From: Methanothermococcus okinawensis | GTDB taxonomy: Archaea; AGJL01; Methanococci; Methanococcales; Methanococcaceae | Direction of reading: 5' to 3' | DNA: 13,222 nt | Assembly (NCBI GenBank): GCA_015661555.1 | Contig: DQVW01000036.1 | Location: 1 to 13,222, forward strand | In this document: positions 1 through 6,789 of the stretch, one piece after another | How the letters are laid out: each line of letters begins with the position of its first letter | How positions within the stretch are numbered: the first letter of the stretch is position 1 | Made by a program: the position numbers and the translations under genes | Notes under the pieces: generated by a model | Seen by the model: only the letters and a program-made list of their open reading frames with translations | Database searches by the model: none | Told to the model about the DNA's origin: nothing

Positions 1-173
1 ATAGCCTTGTTGTAGTATCTATGTATATTCCCCATCTGAGGTGCCAACTGTACCTGGGAGTTTGGGTTTGACTGGGAACCTACATCAGATTCTAGATCTT
101 CTGCAAATCCTGCTACAGTCACAGCAGCACTTGAAAGTGCTAAGGCTCCGAGAACTAGGAGTGTTGAGTCCAT
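1..173 (-). CDS. mtrE: Tetrahydromethanopterin S-methyltransferase subunit E, 5' part only
   Basis: This is the first 57 codons of mtrE, cut off by the window edge. MtrE is an integral membrane subunit of the sodium-pumping Mtr complex, which moves the methyl group from methyl-tetrahydromethanopterin to coenzyme M. The translation begins MDSTLLVLGALALSSAA, a hydrophobic first membrane helix. It then runs through AEDLESDVGSQSNPNSQVQL and MGNIHRYYNKA, which I recognise as the highly conserved MtrE N-terminus. The start is ATG at 173-171, with AAGGTGA at 184-178 placed 4 nt upstream. It lies downstream of mcrA on the same strand, matching the mcr-mtr gene order of Methanococcales, and has its own TATA box. 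The remaining mtr genes would lie beyond position 1. Identity is near certain; only the truncation limits the call. Confidence 0.94.
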   Translation of the reverse strand, partial: MDSTLLVLGALALSSAAVTVAGFAEDLESDVGSQSNPNSQVQLAPQMGNIHRYYNKA

Positions 174-218
174 ATTTTCACCTTATTTAAAAATTATTCC
201 TAACTATCTAGCCAGAAA

Positions 219-232
219 ATATATAATATTTT
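219..232 (-). promoter_or_regulatory. TATA box (box A) for the mtr operon
   Basis: On the minus strand the sequence reads CCGAAAATATTATATATTTT, a purine-rich BRE-like stretch followed by an AT-only box A. It lies about 50 nt upstream of the mtrE ATG, so transcription starting about 25 nt downstream would leave a leader of roughly 20-25 nt. With the T-rich terminator after mcrA, this suggests mtr is transcribed separately from mcr, although read-through is possible. The call is based on pattern only. Confidence 0.6.
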
Positions 233-302
233 CGGTTTAAATCCAAAAATAAGGATTATTAGAGGGTTTTTAAAGAATTCTTGAGTTATAATAAAGAATT
301 TT

Positions 303-317
303 TTAAAAAAGAAAAAA
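303..317 (-). terminator. Oligo-T terminator after mcrA
   Basis: On the minus strand, TTTTTTCTTTTTT (317-305) begins 13 nt after the mcrA stop codon. Archaeal RNA polymerase typically terminates at such U-runs without a hairpin. It would end the mcrBDCGA transcript before the mtr promoter. Confidence 0.65.
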
Positions 318-330
318 GAGGATGGGAGTT

Positions 331-1989
331 TTAGTGGGCAGGGATAATTGGATCCCTCTCTCCAGCAGGTTCAAACTCTCTCAGTGCTCCCCTTGCAAAC
401 TCCTTCCTTGGGTGGGCAAAGTCGAAGATCAGTAGTGGATCTGCAAAGGCTACCTTGATCAGTGGGTTCAGGGCAAAGGCATCTCCCCTAGCAGAGTGAG
501 CTGCCTGGACTATACCTGCGTACTCTCCCAGGTGTCCTACGTTCATTGCATAGTTTGGATAGTTTGGACCTCTTAACTCCAATGGAGAGGACTCGTCGTT
601 TCTAATGGATAGGGAGTTTGCAGCACCACACTGGTCCTGTAGGTCGTATCCGTAGAATCCTAATCTGCTGTGGTACTCCTTGTGGAGTATCTGACTTAGG
701 TACCAGCCGTTAACTCCAGCGTTTGAGTTTCCAGTTGCCATACACACTGAGATACCTGCTGCTGCCGCTGTAACAGCTGCCCTCTGGGAACCTCCAAAGT
801 GATCCTCTAGGAGTGCTGGGAACTCGTCGTACTGCTCCAAGGCATAGAGGGTAACCTCTGTTGCAATGTCCTCGATAACATCCATACTTGGTTTTACACC
901 ATTTACTCCATACTTCTTCTCTACGTAGTCGTATCCGTAGTAGGCGAAGTCATCTAGTACATCGTCGGTGTAGGCTGCTGTAGCGTACTGGGTGAATCCA
1001 ACTCCTCCAGACATGTAGGAACCAAGCCATATCTGGTCGTAGAGCATGGCCCCTGCACCTACTACCTCTAAGGCCTGCTCCACTGGATCCTCACTTACCC
1101 TTGAGGTCTGAACTATATCGGCCATTATACCGAAGGGTATTCCCCCTGGCTCATTTGGACCTCTTGCCCTTCTAGCAGGTAGAGCTGTACCCATTACGAT
1201 GACGTCAGCATGTTTTGCAGCGTAGGCGAAGTCTGCAATTGCAGCCTCTCCTGCACAGAGCTTATAGGCGGTAATGAAGGACATACCTATCTGCATTGCA
1301 CTCCATCTAGCTATTGTACCTCCGTCACATACCCTACCTACCAAGGTAGGTACCCTGGATACCTGGTAGGTTTTTTTACCTATTGCCGCCTTCAACTGCT
1401 CTGCCTGCTCCTCTGGGAACAACTTGTTAATGTCTATTAAGAACTTCTTGTCTATTTCATCTGCCAACTCATCGTCTCCGGTGAATATCTTTGCGTAGGA
1501 GTCCCATACCAGTGCTGGATGTATCTCAACCATGTGCTCCTGGACAACTGCACCTCCAGGTAGTGCGTGGTTTATTACTTCCATGTACTCGTTTATAGTC
1601 TCTGGAGTTACCTCTACCCCTAACCTCTTCTCAAGTACTGCATGTGCCGTATCCATACCTACGATAACTGTTCTCCTAATGTCATCCCACATCTGTTGCA
1701 TGGCGGCGTTGTTCATGAAGTGTAGGTCGTCCCCCTCTACTATACAGTCTGTACCTGAGAGTTTGTAGGGCATTAGTTTTCTCTGTCCCAGTGGGACCCC
1801 AATATCTGGGTTGTAGAAGGGGAGACCTCCTCTCTTCTCCAGGTACTGCTTTGCAGACTCAACGAACTCCCTCTTTCTCTTAGACTGTTTCCATCCTCCA
1901 TAGATGTAGTACTTGGTGTACTTCTCCTTTGGATCCTCTTCAAACTTCTCCTTTAGAGCCTTTAGGAATAATCTCTTTTCTGCATCCAT
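331..1989 (-). CDS. mcrA: Methyl-coenzyme M reductase I, alpha subunit
   Basis: McrA is the catalytic subunit of the alpha2-beta2-gamma2 enzyme that makes methane from methyl-CoM and coenzyme B at nickel F430. I place the start at ATG 1989 (552 aa, MDAEKRLFLKALKEKF). The GTG at 1998 lies inside the ribosome binding site GAGGTGA and is unlikely to be used. From this ATG, Gln150 matches the axial F430 ligand (Gln147 of the Methanothermobacter marburgensis enzyme) and Tyr335 matches active-site Tyr333. All sites of known post-translational modification are present: His260 (N-methyl-His), Arg274 (5-methyl-Arg), Gln402 (2-methyl-Gln), Gly447 (thioglycine), Asp452 (didehydro-Asp) and Cys454 (S-methyl-Cys), within GFYGYDLQDQCG. 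Trp429 aligns with Trp427, which I recall as hydroxylated in some thermophilic MCRs. It is the last gene of the operon, 25 nt after mcrG. Whether each modification is made cannot be read from DNA. Confidence 0.98.
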   Translation of the reverse strand: MDAEKRLFLKALKEKFEEDPKEKYTKYYIYGGWKQSKRKREFVESAKQYLEKRGGLPFYNPDIGVPLGQRKLMPYKLSGTDCIVEGDDLHFMNNAAMQQMWDDIRRTVIVGMDTAHAVLEKRLGVEVTPETINEYMEVINHALPGGAVVQEHMVEIHPALVWDSYAKIFTGDDELADEIDKKFLIDINKLFPEEQAEQLKAAIGKKTYQVSRVPTLVGRVCDGGTIARWSAMQIGMSFITAYKLCAGEAAIADFAYAAKHADVIVMGTALPARRARGPNEPGGIPFGIMADIVQTSRVSEDPVEQALEVVGAGAMLYDQIWLGSYMSGGVGFTQYATAAYTDDVLDDFAYYGYDYVEKKYGVNGVKPSMDVIEDIATEVTLYALEQYDEFPALLEDHFGGSQRAAVTAAAAGISVCMATGNSNAGVNGWYLSQILHKEYHSRLGFYGYDLQDQCGAANSLSIRNDESSPLELRGPNYPNYAMNVGHLGEYAGIVQAAHSARGDAFALNPLIKVAFADPLLIFDFAHPRKEFARGALREFEPAGERDPIIPAH

Positions 1990-2014
1990 CTCACTCACCT
2001 CAAAAAATTTTTAA

Positions 2015-2797
2015 TTATAATTCTTTAAATACCTCATCTGTTGGCATGTAGCCCCCTAGGGTTCTCATTCTGTGGATCCTCTTAACTACTGTAATAAGTT
2101 CTGTGTCCTCTCTCAGTGGAACGTTGTCCTTTCTATAGATGGTGGTTATCTCTGCCAACTTCTCAGGTGGTAGTGGCTCTCCAACGTCCACTGGTTCATC
2201 TAGAGGTACACCAACCTGGTTCTTTACATAGAGTACATGTCCTGTTTTTTCGTCGTATACGTATCTCTGTAGTGCATCGAACATCAGTCCATTTTCATCT
2301 AGTCTCAGGGAGTGTCCATGTACAGTTACCCCTCTTATACCACAGACTGCTGGATCGTAGAAGGCAGTGTCTATACAGAAGTTCTTTGCAATCTCCTCTA
2401 AGTTACTCTCCCTCATCTCTATGATCTGTCTTCCTGAGAGGGTACCTGTATCTACTCCTCTGAACCTCCACATGTATGTTCTTGCCCTGTCGTAGGGCTG
2501 TGCTGGAGCGTTGTACATGGAATCTGTAAATTGGATATATCTTATTCTATGTCCCTCCTTGGCACCACTTATAGGTTCAACGAGATCCCTGACGTAGTCC
2601 TCGGGGAGATCCATCTCTTCCAGTGGTGGATGGACAGTCTTGTAGTCCTCTCCTGGCTCTCTGTGTCCCATGATCCTTACAACGTCATCATCTGGAATCT
2701 CCCTTAACTTCTCCAACTGAACCTCGGGGTTCATGTGGTTTCTCCTGTTCTGGGCAATTCTCGTCTTACCTGGATAGAACTGAGGTGTGTATGCCAT
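2015..2797 (-). CDS. mcrG: Methyl-coenzyme M reductase I, gamma subunit
   Basis: This is the gamma subunit of MCR (260 aa), a cytoplasmic partner that helps form the two F430 pockets. I chose ATG 2797, giving MAYTPQFYPGKTRIAQNRR, the conserved McrG N-terminus. GAGGTGA lies 4 nt upstream. The longer reading frame, back to 2854, would add 19 residues inside mcrC and is not supported. Conserved McrG stretches include ILGHREPGEDY-like IMGHREPGEDYKTVHPPLEE near residue 45, the YNAPAQPYDRARTY segment near residue 95, and FRGVDTGTLSGRQIIEMRES. The ribosome binding site overlaps the mcrC stop codon (gap 4 nt), which suggests translational coupling. Length is normal for the family. Confidence 0.97.
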   Translation of the reverse strand: MAYTPQFYPGKTRIAQNRRNHMNPEVQLEKLREIPDDDVVRIMGHREPGEDYKTVHPPLEEMDLPEDYVRDLVEPISGAKEGHRIRYIQFTDSMYNAPAQPYDRARTYMWRFRGVDTGTLSGRQIIEMRESNLEEIAKNFCIDTAFYDPAVCGIRGVTVHGHSLRLDENGLMFDALQRYVYDEKTGHVLYVKNQVGVPLDEPVDVGEPLPPEKLAEITTIYRKDNVPLREDTELITVVKRIHRMRTLGGYMPTDEVFKEL

Positions 2798-2801
2798 GGA
2801 A

Positions 2802-3413
2802 TCACCTCTTACTATATTTTTTAAGATTCTCCTTAATTTTGGTAATGATCTCATCGATTTTAGATTGAGGAGGAGATTCCCCCCTCACAACCCCCGATAC
2901 TATATCCACGATAGTACCCTTTGTTACAGGTTCAAGGGGCATAACATCCCTAGTCTTAACACCTACCTTTGCAAAGTCCTCCATATCTACAGGGGTCTGA
3001 CAGACTACTATGGTAGGTATCTCTACGTACCTTAGGAGCAACCTGGCCTTGTACACTATATGGCTCTTAACATTTCCAAAGTGTACTATGCAGAGCTTAT
3101 GTCTGTTTATCTGCTCTGCCTCCTCTGGCTTTATACCAAAGGTGGATCCTAGACTACCATGGGGGGCGTCATGGGGGATACCACTACCTGCATTCAAAAC
3201 GAGGACACTGGTCTGAATACCTGCCTCCCTTATCCCATAGGTTATCTCACAGACAGGTTTTGTAATATGTCGCCTCCCTGGGGACATGGCCACAACAACT
3301 ACGTCGTTCCTCAGAGCCTCTGCAAAGGTCCCCCTCTGGGCTAGACCTCCTCCCTCTCCCAACCCCATAACTGCCCTACAGTCTATTATCTGTTCCCTTC
3401 TTCCCACAGGCAT
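2802..3413 (-). CDS. mcrC: McrC, MCR operon protein C (activation complex component)
   Basis: McrC is not part of the MCR hexamer. Work on methanogens places it in the ATP-dependent complex (component A3a and related assemblies) that reduces F430 to the active Ni(I) state. The 203-residue protein begins MPVGRREQIIDCRAVMGLG and has the glycine-rich GEGGGLAQRGTFAE segment at about 19-32. Conserved SPGRRHITKPVCEITYG (about 44-60) and CQTPVDMEDFAKVG (about 138-151) follow. Cysteines lie in the first, third and last of these stretches. The start codon has GGATGTGATC upstream, a one-mismatch copy of the full anti-16S complement, overlapping the mcrD stop. Its presence between mcrD and mcrG marks this as the mcr rather than the mrt operon. 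Function is inferred from the family. Confidence 0.95.
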   Translation of the reverse strand: MPVGRREQIIDCRAVMGLGEGGGLAQRGTFAEALRNDVVVVAMSPGRRHITKPVCEITYGIREAGIQTSVLVLNAGSGIPHDAPHGSLGSTFGIKPEEAEQINRHKLCIVHFGNVKSHIVYKARLLLRYVEIPTIVVCQTPVDMEDFAKVGVKTRDVMPLEPVTKGTIVDIVSGVVRGESPPQSKIDEIITKIKENLKKYSKR

Positions 3414-3424
3414 AGGATCACATC

Positions 3425-3922
3425 CTACTCCTCTTTGGAAGATGTCTCTTCTTCTTTTTTCTTGGGTATTATCTTCACTGCACTGTCAAACTTACTCCTT
3501 GGATCTATCAGTCCAATGAGAGATCTGTCCATCATGTTCACTGCCCTCTCCCCGTACTTTATATAGTCAGTTACTGTCGGTGTAGTCCTGGTAAATTTAC
3601 CTACCTTCAAATCGTAACCAAAGGGGAAGAGGGATTTGCAGATCTCTTCGATCTTCTCTATTTCACTGTCATCTCTTAAGGTGATCCAGAACCTCCCTGC
3701 CATCACTGTAAGTTCCACTGGAACCCCATGTACATTGATCACCTTTCTCTCAGAGTGATTCACTGGTGTACCCCTTGCAGGACCGAAGTACACAGTTTTA
3801 GGGAGAGGCTGCCCATGTATAATGACCCTCTCCACAGTGTCCAGGGAGTATATCTCGTTGAGGAATTTTTCAGTGGTCTTTGCCTTCAGATACCTGTGGG
3901 GAAACACTTCAACTTCAATCAT
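3425..3922 (-). CDS. mcrD: McrD, MCR operon protein D (assembly factor)
   Basis: McrD is a small cytoplasmic protein that associates with MCR but is not in the mature enzyme. Family studies suggest a chaperone-like role in assembly or F430 loading. This one has 165 residues and begins MIEVEVFPHRYLKAKTTEKF. It contains RVIIHGQPLPKTVYFGPARG (about 32-51) and the VPVELTVMAGRFWITL strand pair (about 67-82), both typical of McrD. The last 15 residues are a lysine and glutamate/serine tail that looks disordered. The ribosome binding site is weak (AGGGGA, 6 nt from ATG). It sits 12 nt after mcrB and 11 nt before mcrC, so it is clearly within the operon. Confidence 0.94.
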   Translation of the reverse strand: MIEVEVFPHRYLKAKTTEKFLNEIYSLDTVERVIIHGQPLPKTVYFGPARGTPVNHSERKVINVHGVPVELTVMAGRFWITLRDDSEIEKIEEICKSLFPFGYDLKVGKFTRTTPTVTDYIKYGERAVNMMDRSLIGLIDPRSKFDSAVKIIPKKKEEETSSKEE

Positions 3923-3934
3923 GTCTATTCCCCT

Positions 3935-5269
3935 TTACTGGAACATGTCCTTTATCTCAAGTGCCCCCTCAATTACATACTTCATAGGTTCTCTGAACTC
4001 GTCTATAGCACCGTACACAGTCCCAACTAGTGCAGAGGTTCTCTCTGGGGAGAACATCTGAGTACCTGCATCTACACACATTGCAGCACATACAGGTGGA
4101 ATTGCAAACCCCTTACTGTGTCTTGTAACTATGTGGTTCCCTGAGAATACCCCTGGTCCTCCTCCACCGTAGATGGAGTGGGAGAAGAAACTGAACCCTA
4201 CTGCAGTACCCTCAGTTCTACCGAAGTCTACACCTGGGAGACCTGTCTCGTACTCCAGTATATCGTTGTAGTAGAGAATAGTTGATGAGACGTTCTGGGC
4301 AGCCCTTGCAGCACCACAGTTTACAATAACTGCTGCAACTAATCCTGCTGCAGCGTAGGCGTTCCACTTGGCTATATCTGTAGGTTTGTAAAGGACGTAT
4401 CCAGACTCTAAGGTTTTATCCTGGGTGATTACACCATCCTCTAGGGCCCTCTCAATTAGAGAGGCTATAACTGTACCTACAGTACCTCTTCTATTTGCCT
4501 TGACCAGGTCTATGACCAGGTTGTCACTGTTTAGCCCCTGGTATGCAAGACCTAGGAGGTGTAACCTCTCAAAGGATCCAATGGCATCTCCCATCTCAAA
4601 CATTGCAGTCTGCTCTATGATAGATGCAAGTGCAACTGCATTCATGATGTTCTTCCTTGTTGTTGCAACGTAGTGGTTTACCATGATATTTCTCAGTGCA
4701 TAACCTGGGCCCTCCATATTTGAAGGGGCACCTAGAAGGGATGCAATGTTAGCTCCTACGTAGTCCATGGACTGTGGATATCTACCGAGTATTGCAGCGT
4801 GGACTAGAGGAGCATCGAACATATTTACATCGAAGGTTTTGATTATAGCCTCCTTCAAGGCCATTGCAGTGTTTAACATGGAGACAGAGTACTCAGCTGC
4901 TATCTCCAACCTTCTAGTTGGTAACTGTACCACTGCCTGTTTTCCGTTGTTAATTGCCCTGGTGGTGGTATCGTCTTCAGGGGTTACCCTTAAGATCTTT
5001 TCTACCTCTTCTAGAATAGCCTCGGCGTTCTCTACAATTGGTAGATCCAGGGTTCTTCCAGGTATCTTACAACCCTTTCCCCCTACTGTACCATTTCTTA
5101 GACTGTTTTCAATTCCTGCCAAGTTAACTGCCACAGTTCTCTTGATATCCTTTACCAACTTCTTTATCACTGGGTTGTGTAGTGGACTAATGGCCTCTAA
5201 GGGTACATTCTCCTCCACAAGGTTTCCCCTGGCGTCGTATAAACATATGGTATCGTTGTACTTCTTCAT
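3935..5269 (-). CDS. mcrB: Methyl-coenzyme M reductase I, beta subunit
   Basis: This is the beta subunit of MCR and the first gene of the operon. I place the start at ATG 5269 (444 aa, MKKYNDTICLYDARGNLVEE), which matches the usual McrB N-terminus and length. An in-frame extension back to 5305 would translate the leader and is not conserved-looking. Recognised blocks include NVPLEAISPL, KDIKRTVAVNLAGIENSL, IPGRTLDLPIVENAE, FDAPLVHAAILGRYPQ, FEMGDAIGSFERLHLLGLAY, and near the C-terminus FSFFSHSIYGGGGPGVFSGN with RHSKGFAIPPVCAAMCVDAG. The last two lie around the coenzyme B and F430 channels in solved MCRs. The ribosome binding site is poor: GAGTGGTC, about 7 nt from the ATG. Confidence 0.97.
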   Translation of the reverse strand: MKKYNDTICLYDARGNLVEENVPLEAISPLHNPVIKKLVKDIKRTVAVNLAGIENSLRNGTVGGKGCKIPGRTLDLPIVENAEAILEEVEKILRVTPEDDTTTRAINNGKQAVVQLPTRRLEIAAEYSVSMLNTAMALKEAIIKTFDVNMFDAPLVHAAILGRYPQSMDYVGANIASLLGAPSNMEGPGYALRNIMVNHYVATTRKNIMNAVALASIIEQTAMFEMGDAIGSFERLHLLGLAYQGLNSDNLVIDLVKANRRGTVGTVIASLIERALEDGVITQDKTLESGYVLYKPTDIAKWNAYAAAGLVAAVIVNCGAARAAQNVSSTILYYNDILEYETGLPGVDFGRTEGTAVGFSFFSHSIYGGGGPGVFSGNHIVTRHSKGFAIPPVCAAMCVDAGTQMFSPERTSALVGTVYGAIDEFREPMKYVIEGALEIKDMFQ

Positions 5270-5292
5270 AACGACCACTCTTTGCTTTTTTA

Positions 5293-5316
5293 AACAGAAG
5301 ATCATAAAGATCTGTT
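5293..5316 (-). promoter_or_regulatory. Imperfect hairpin in the putative mcr leader
   Basis: On the minus strand the 24 nt starting AACAGATC and ending TTCTGTT can fold. AACAGATC pairs with GA plus TCTGTT around a 5-nt UUUAU loop, with a 3-nt UCU bulge, giving eight base pairs. It would lie 24-47 nt before the mcrB ATG, inside the leader if the upstream TATA box is used. It is short and could be chance. Confidence 0.3.
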
Positions 5317-5323
5317 AAGTAAT

Positions 5324-5352
5324 AGGGTATTTATAAATTTACCATTAACCCT
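5324..5352. promoter_or_regulatory. Dyad AGGGT / ACCCT around a TATA-like core between mcr and mmp10
   Basis: AGGGT (5324-5328) and ACCCT (5348-5352) face each other across 19 bp. Inside them lie GGTA (5326-5329) and TACC (5340-5343) around TTTATAAA. This falls at the expected transcription start of mcr if the upstream TATA box is used, or over the TATA box itself if the downstream one is used. It could be an operator, but no regulator is known to me for this motif. It does not match the NrpR operator (GGAA-N-TTCC type). Confidence 0.3.
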
Positions 5353-5377
5353 GAATCGAAAATTATATATAAACTTT
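5330..5377 (-). promoter_or_regulatory. mcr operon promoter: one strong and one alternative TATA box
   Basis: Read on the minus strand, 5377-5362 is AAAAGTTTATATATAA, an exact match to the methanococcal box A pattern AAANNTTTATATA. Transcription would start near 5345 and give a leader of about 75 nt. A second AT box, TTTATAAA, lies at 5331-5338 and would give a leader of about 40 nt. The upstream box is the better match and suits a very highly expressed operon. Because TATATATA is nearly symmetric, the same bases could in principle serve the plus strand. Confidence 0.6.
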
Positions 5378-5425
5378 TAAAATCTCCAGTAACTCATTTT
5401 CCACTCTCTTTTGCTCAAATATCAA

Positions 5426-5433
5426 CATATAAG
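5426..5433 (+). promoter_or_regulatory. Candidate TATA box for the mmp10-cobN transcript
   Basis: CATATAAG lies about 52 nt upstream of the mmp10 ATG. A start 25 nt downstream would leave a leader of roughly 25-30 nt, ending in AAGGCTGATATC before the ATG, a partial match to the ribosome binding consensus GGAGGTGATC. The alternative is the stronger but more distant AT box at 5361-5372 shared with mcr. Confidence 0.4.
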
Positions 5434-5481
5434 AGTTTTGTTAATAATCTTCTTAGTGTTACGGGCGTTAAGGCTGATATC

Positions 5482-6789
5482 ATGAATTTTAATCTTGCCA
5501 ACTTTCAAAGTATTTGGAATACCGAGGAAAAAGAGGAGGTTCTTAAGAGTAAATCTCAACTCCTCGTTGATTTAAAGGGAGAGCCTGGTAAGAACTGTGG
5601 AGGTTTCTGTAAATTCTGTTACTTTAGAAAGGTAGACAGAAGTAACGTTACACCCTTTGGATGTAAGAACTGTACCTATCAGATAGGCTGTGAATACTGT
5701 ACCTACTCCATAAGGGAAATTAACGGGGATTTCCTTCCACTACCCCTGGCCCTGCAACAGGTTCAAAGTGCCCTCCTCTTCCAAAGTTATAAGAAGGTGA
5801 ATATCACAGGTGGAGGGGATATAAGTTTCTATCCAGACCTTATACCACTATGTGAGTACATAGGTAACATGGGTCTAAGGATACACCTGGGATACACCTC
5901 TGGAAAGGGCTTTAAGGACCTGGAAACTGCAAAGGCCCTAGTAGATGCTGGAGTTGATGAGGTTACATTCTCCGTCTTCTCCACAGACCCTGAGATGAGA
6001 AGGGAATGGTTAAATGATAGAAATGCCAGGGTGTCTTTAAAGTGTTTACAGTACTTCTGTGAAAACTGTGAGGTACACTGTGCAGTAATAGTTATTCCAG
6101 GGGTTAACGACGGAGAGGTCTTAAATAAGACACTTTCAGATCTGGTAGATTGGGGGGCGAAGGGAGTTATACTCATGAGATTTGCCAACACCACCGAGCA
6201 GGGTCTAATACTAAAGAATGCCCCCATTCTAGAGGGTATAACTCCCCATACCCTTGAGGAGTTTAAGAGTATCGTGAGAGAGGCCCATGAAAACTTTGGA
6301 GATAGTATTAGAGTTACCGGTACACCACTTTACGACCCTGTAACAAAGGCGCCCTTTGCAATAACCTATCACGAGCATATACTTGAGAGGTTAAGGGACA
6401 AGGTAGAGGCTGAGGCCACTATAATCACTGGGAGGGTGGCCTACCCCTTTCTCAGGAAGGTATTTCAAGATACGCCGGTAAATATTGTCAAGGTGAACAA
6501 GGATATTGCAGATCTTATTACAGGGGAGGACTTAAAAGGTGTGGATCTCCGGGAGTTGAAGGATACTGTATTTATTCCACCCCTTGCCCTCGTCCACGAC
6601 AGGGTGGCAGAAGAGATACTAAATAGAGATGGTGGAGATAGGATGGTACTTAGAGGTGTAGATAGGTTAACGTTAGATGGGGAGTTAAGTGGTACCTTGA
6701 CAGAGGAGGAGGTTTTAGAATTTGAAAAGAGGGCTTTTAATGAGTTGATTGAGAAGATAAATATTTTTGGTAAAAGGGGATCTCCATGA
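5482..6789 (+). CDS. mmp10: Methanogenesis marker protein 10, McrA arginine C-methyltransferase (B12-radical SAM)
   Basis: Mmp10 is a cobalamin-dependent radical SAM enzyme that adds the 5-methyl group to the conserved arginine of McrA (Arg274 here). This 435-residue protein carries the expected CX3CX2C cluster motif, C39-GGF-C43-KF-C46. A second cysteine group, C61, C64, C70 and C73 (CX2CX5CX2C), fits the mononuclear iron loop I recall from the Mmp10 crystal structure. ITGGGDISFYPDL (108-120) is the SAM-binding glycine motif, and Tyr117 is a candidate for the tyrosine ligand of the cluster. The C-terminal third would hold the cobalamin region, which has no motif I can point to. It is transcribed divergently from the mcr operon it serves, and its last codons overlap the start of the next gene by 4 nt. 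The homologue in M. jannaschii is also beside mcr. Confidence 0.93.
   Translation: MNFNLANFQSIWNTEEKEEVLKSKSQLLVDLKGEPGKNCGGFCKFCYFRKVDRSNVTPFGCKNCTYQIGCEYCTYSIREINGDFLPLPLALQQVQSALLFQSYKKVNITGGGDISFYPDLIPLCEYIGNMGLRIHLGYTSGKGFKDLETAKALVDAGVDEVTFSVFSTDPEMRREWLNDRNARVSLKCLQYFCENCEVHCAVIVIPGVNDGEVLNKTLSDLVDWGAKGVILMRFANTTEQGLILKNAPILEGITPHTLEEFKSIVREAHENFGDSIRVTGTPLYDPVTKAPFAITYHEHILERLRDKVEAEATIITGRVAYPFLRKVFQDTPVNIVKVNKDIADLITGEDLKGVDLRELKDTVFIPPLALVHDRVAEEILNRDGGDRMVLRGVDRLTLDGELSGTLTEEEVLEFEKRAFNELIEKINIFGKRGSP

Noticed and set aside
2798..2854. Upstream start for mcrG
   Set aside because: The extra 19 residues overlap the end of mcrC, and the internal ATG at 2797 has a near-perfect ribosome binding site and the conserved N-terminus.
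4767..5318. 183-codon open frame on the plus strand opposite mcrB
   Set aside because: It is the antisense shadow of highly conserved mcrB codons, has no ribosome binding site, and its translation looks like a reversed coding frame. The same applies to the other plus-strand frames opposite mcrA, mcrG, mcrC and mcrD.
5270..5481. Cobalamin or nickel riboswitch before mmp10 or mcrB
   Set aside because: I see no B12-box or NiCo-like conserved core, and the region is short and AT-rich. Only a small imperfect hairpin is present.
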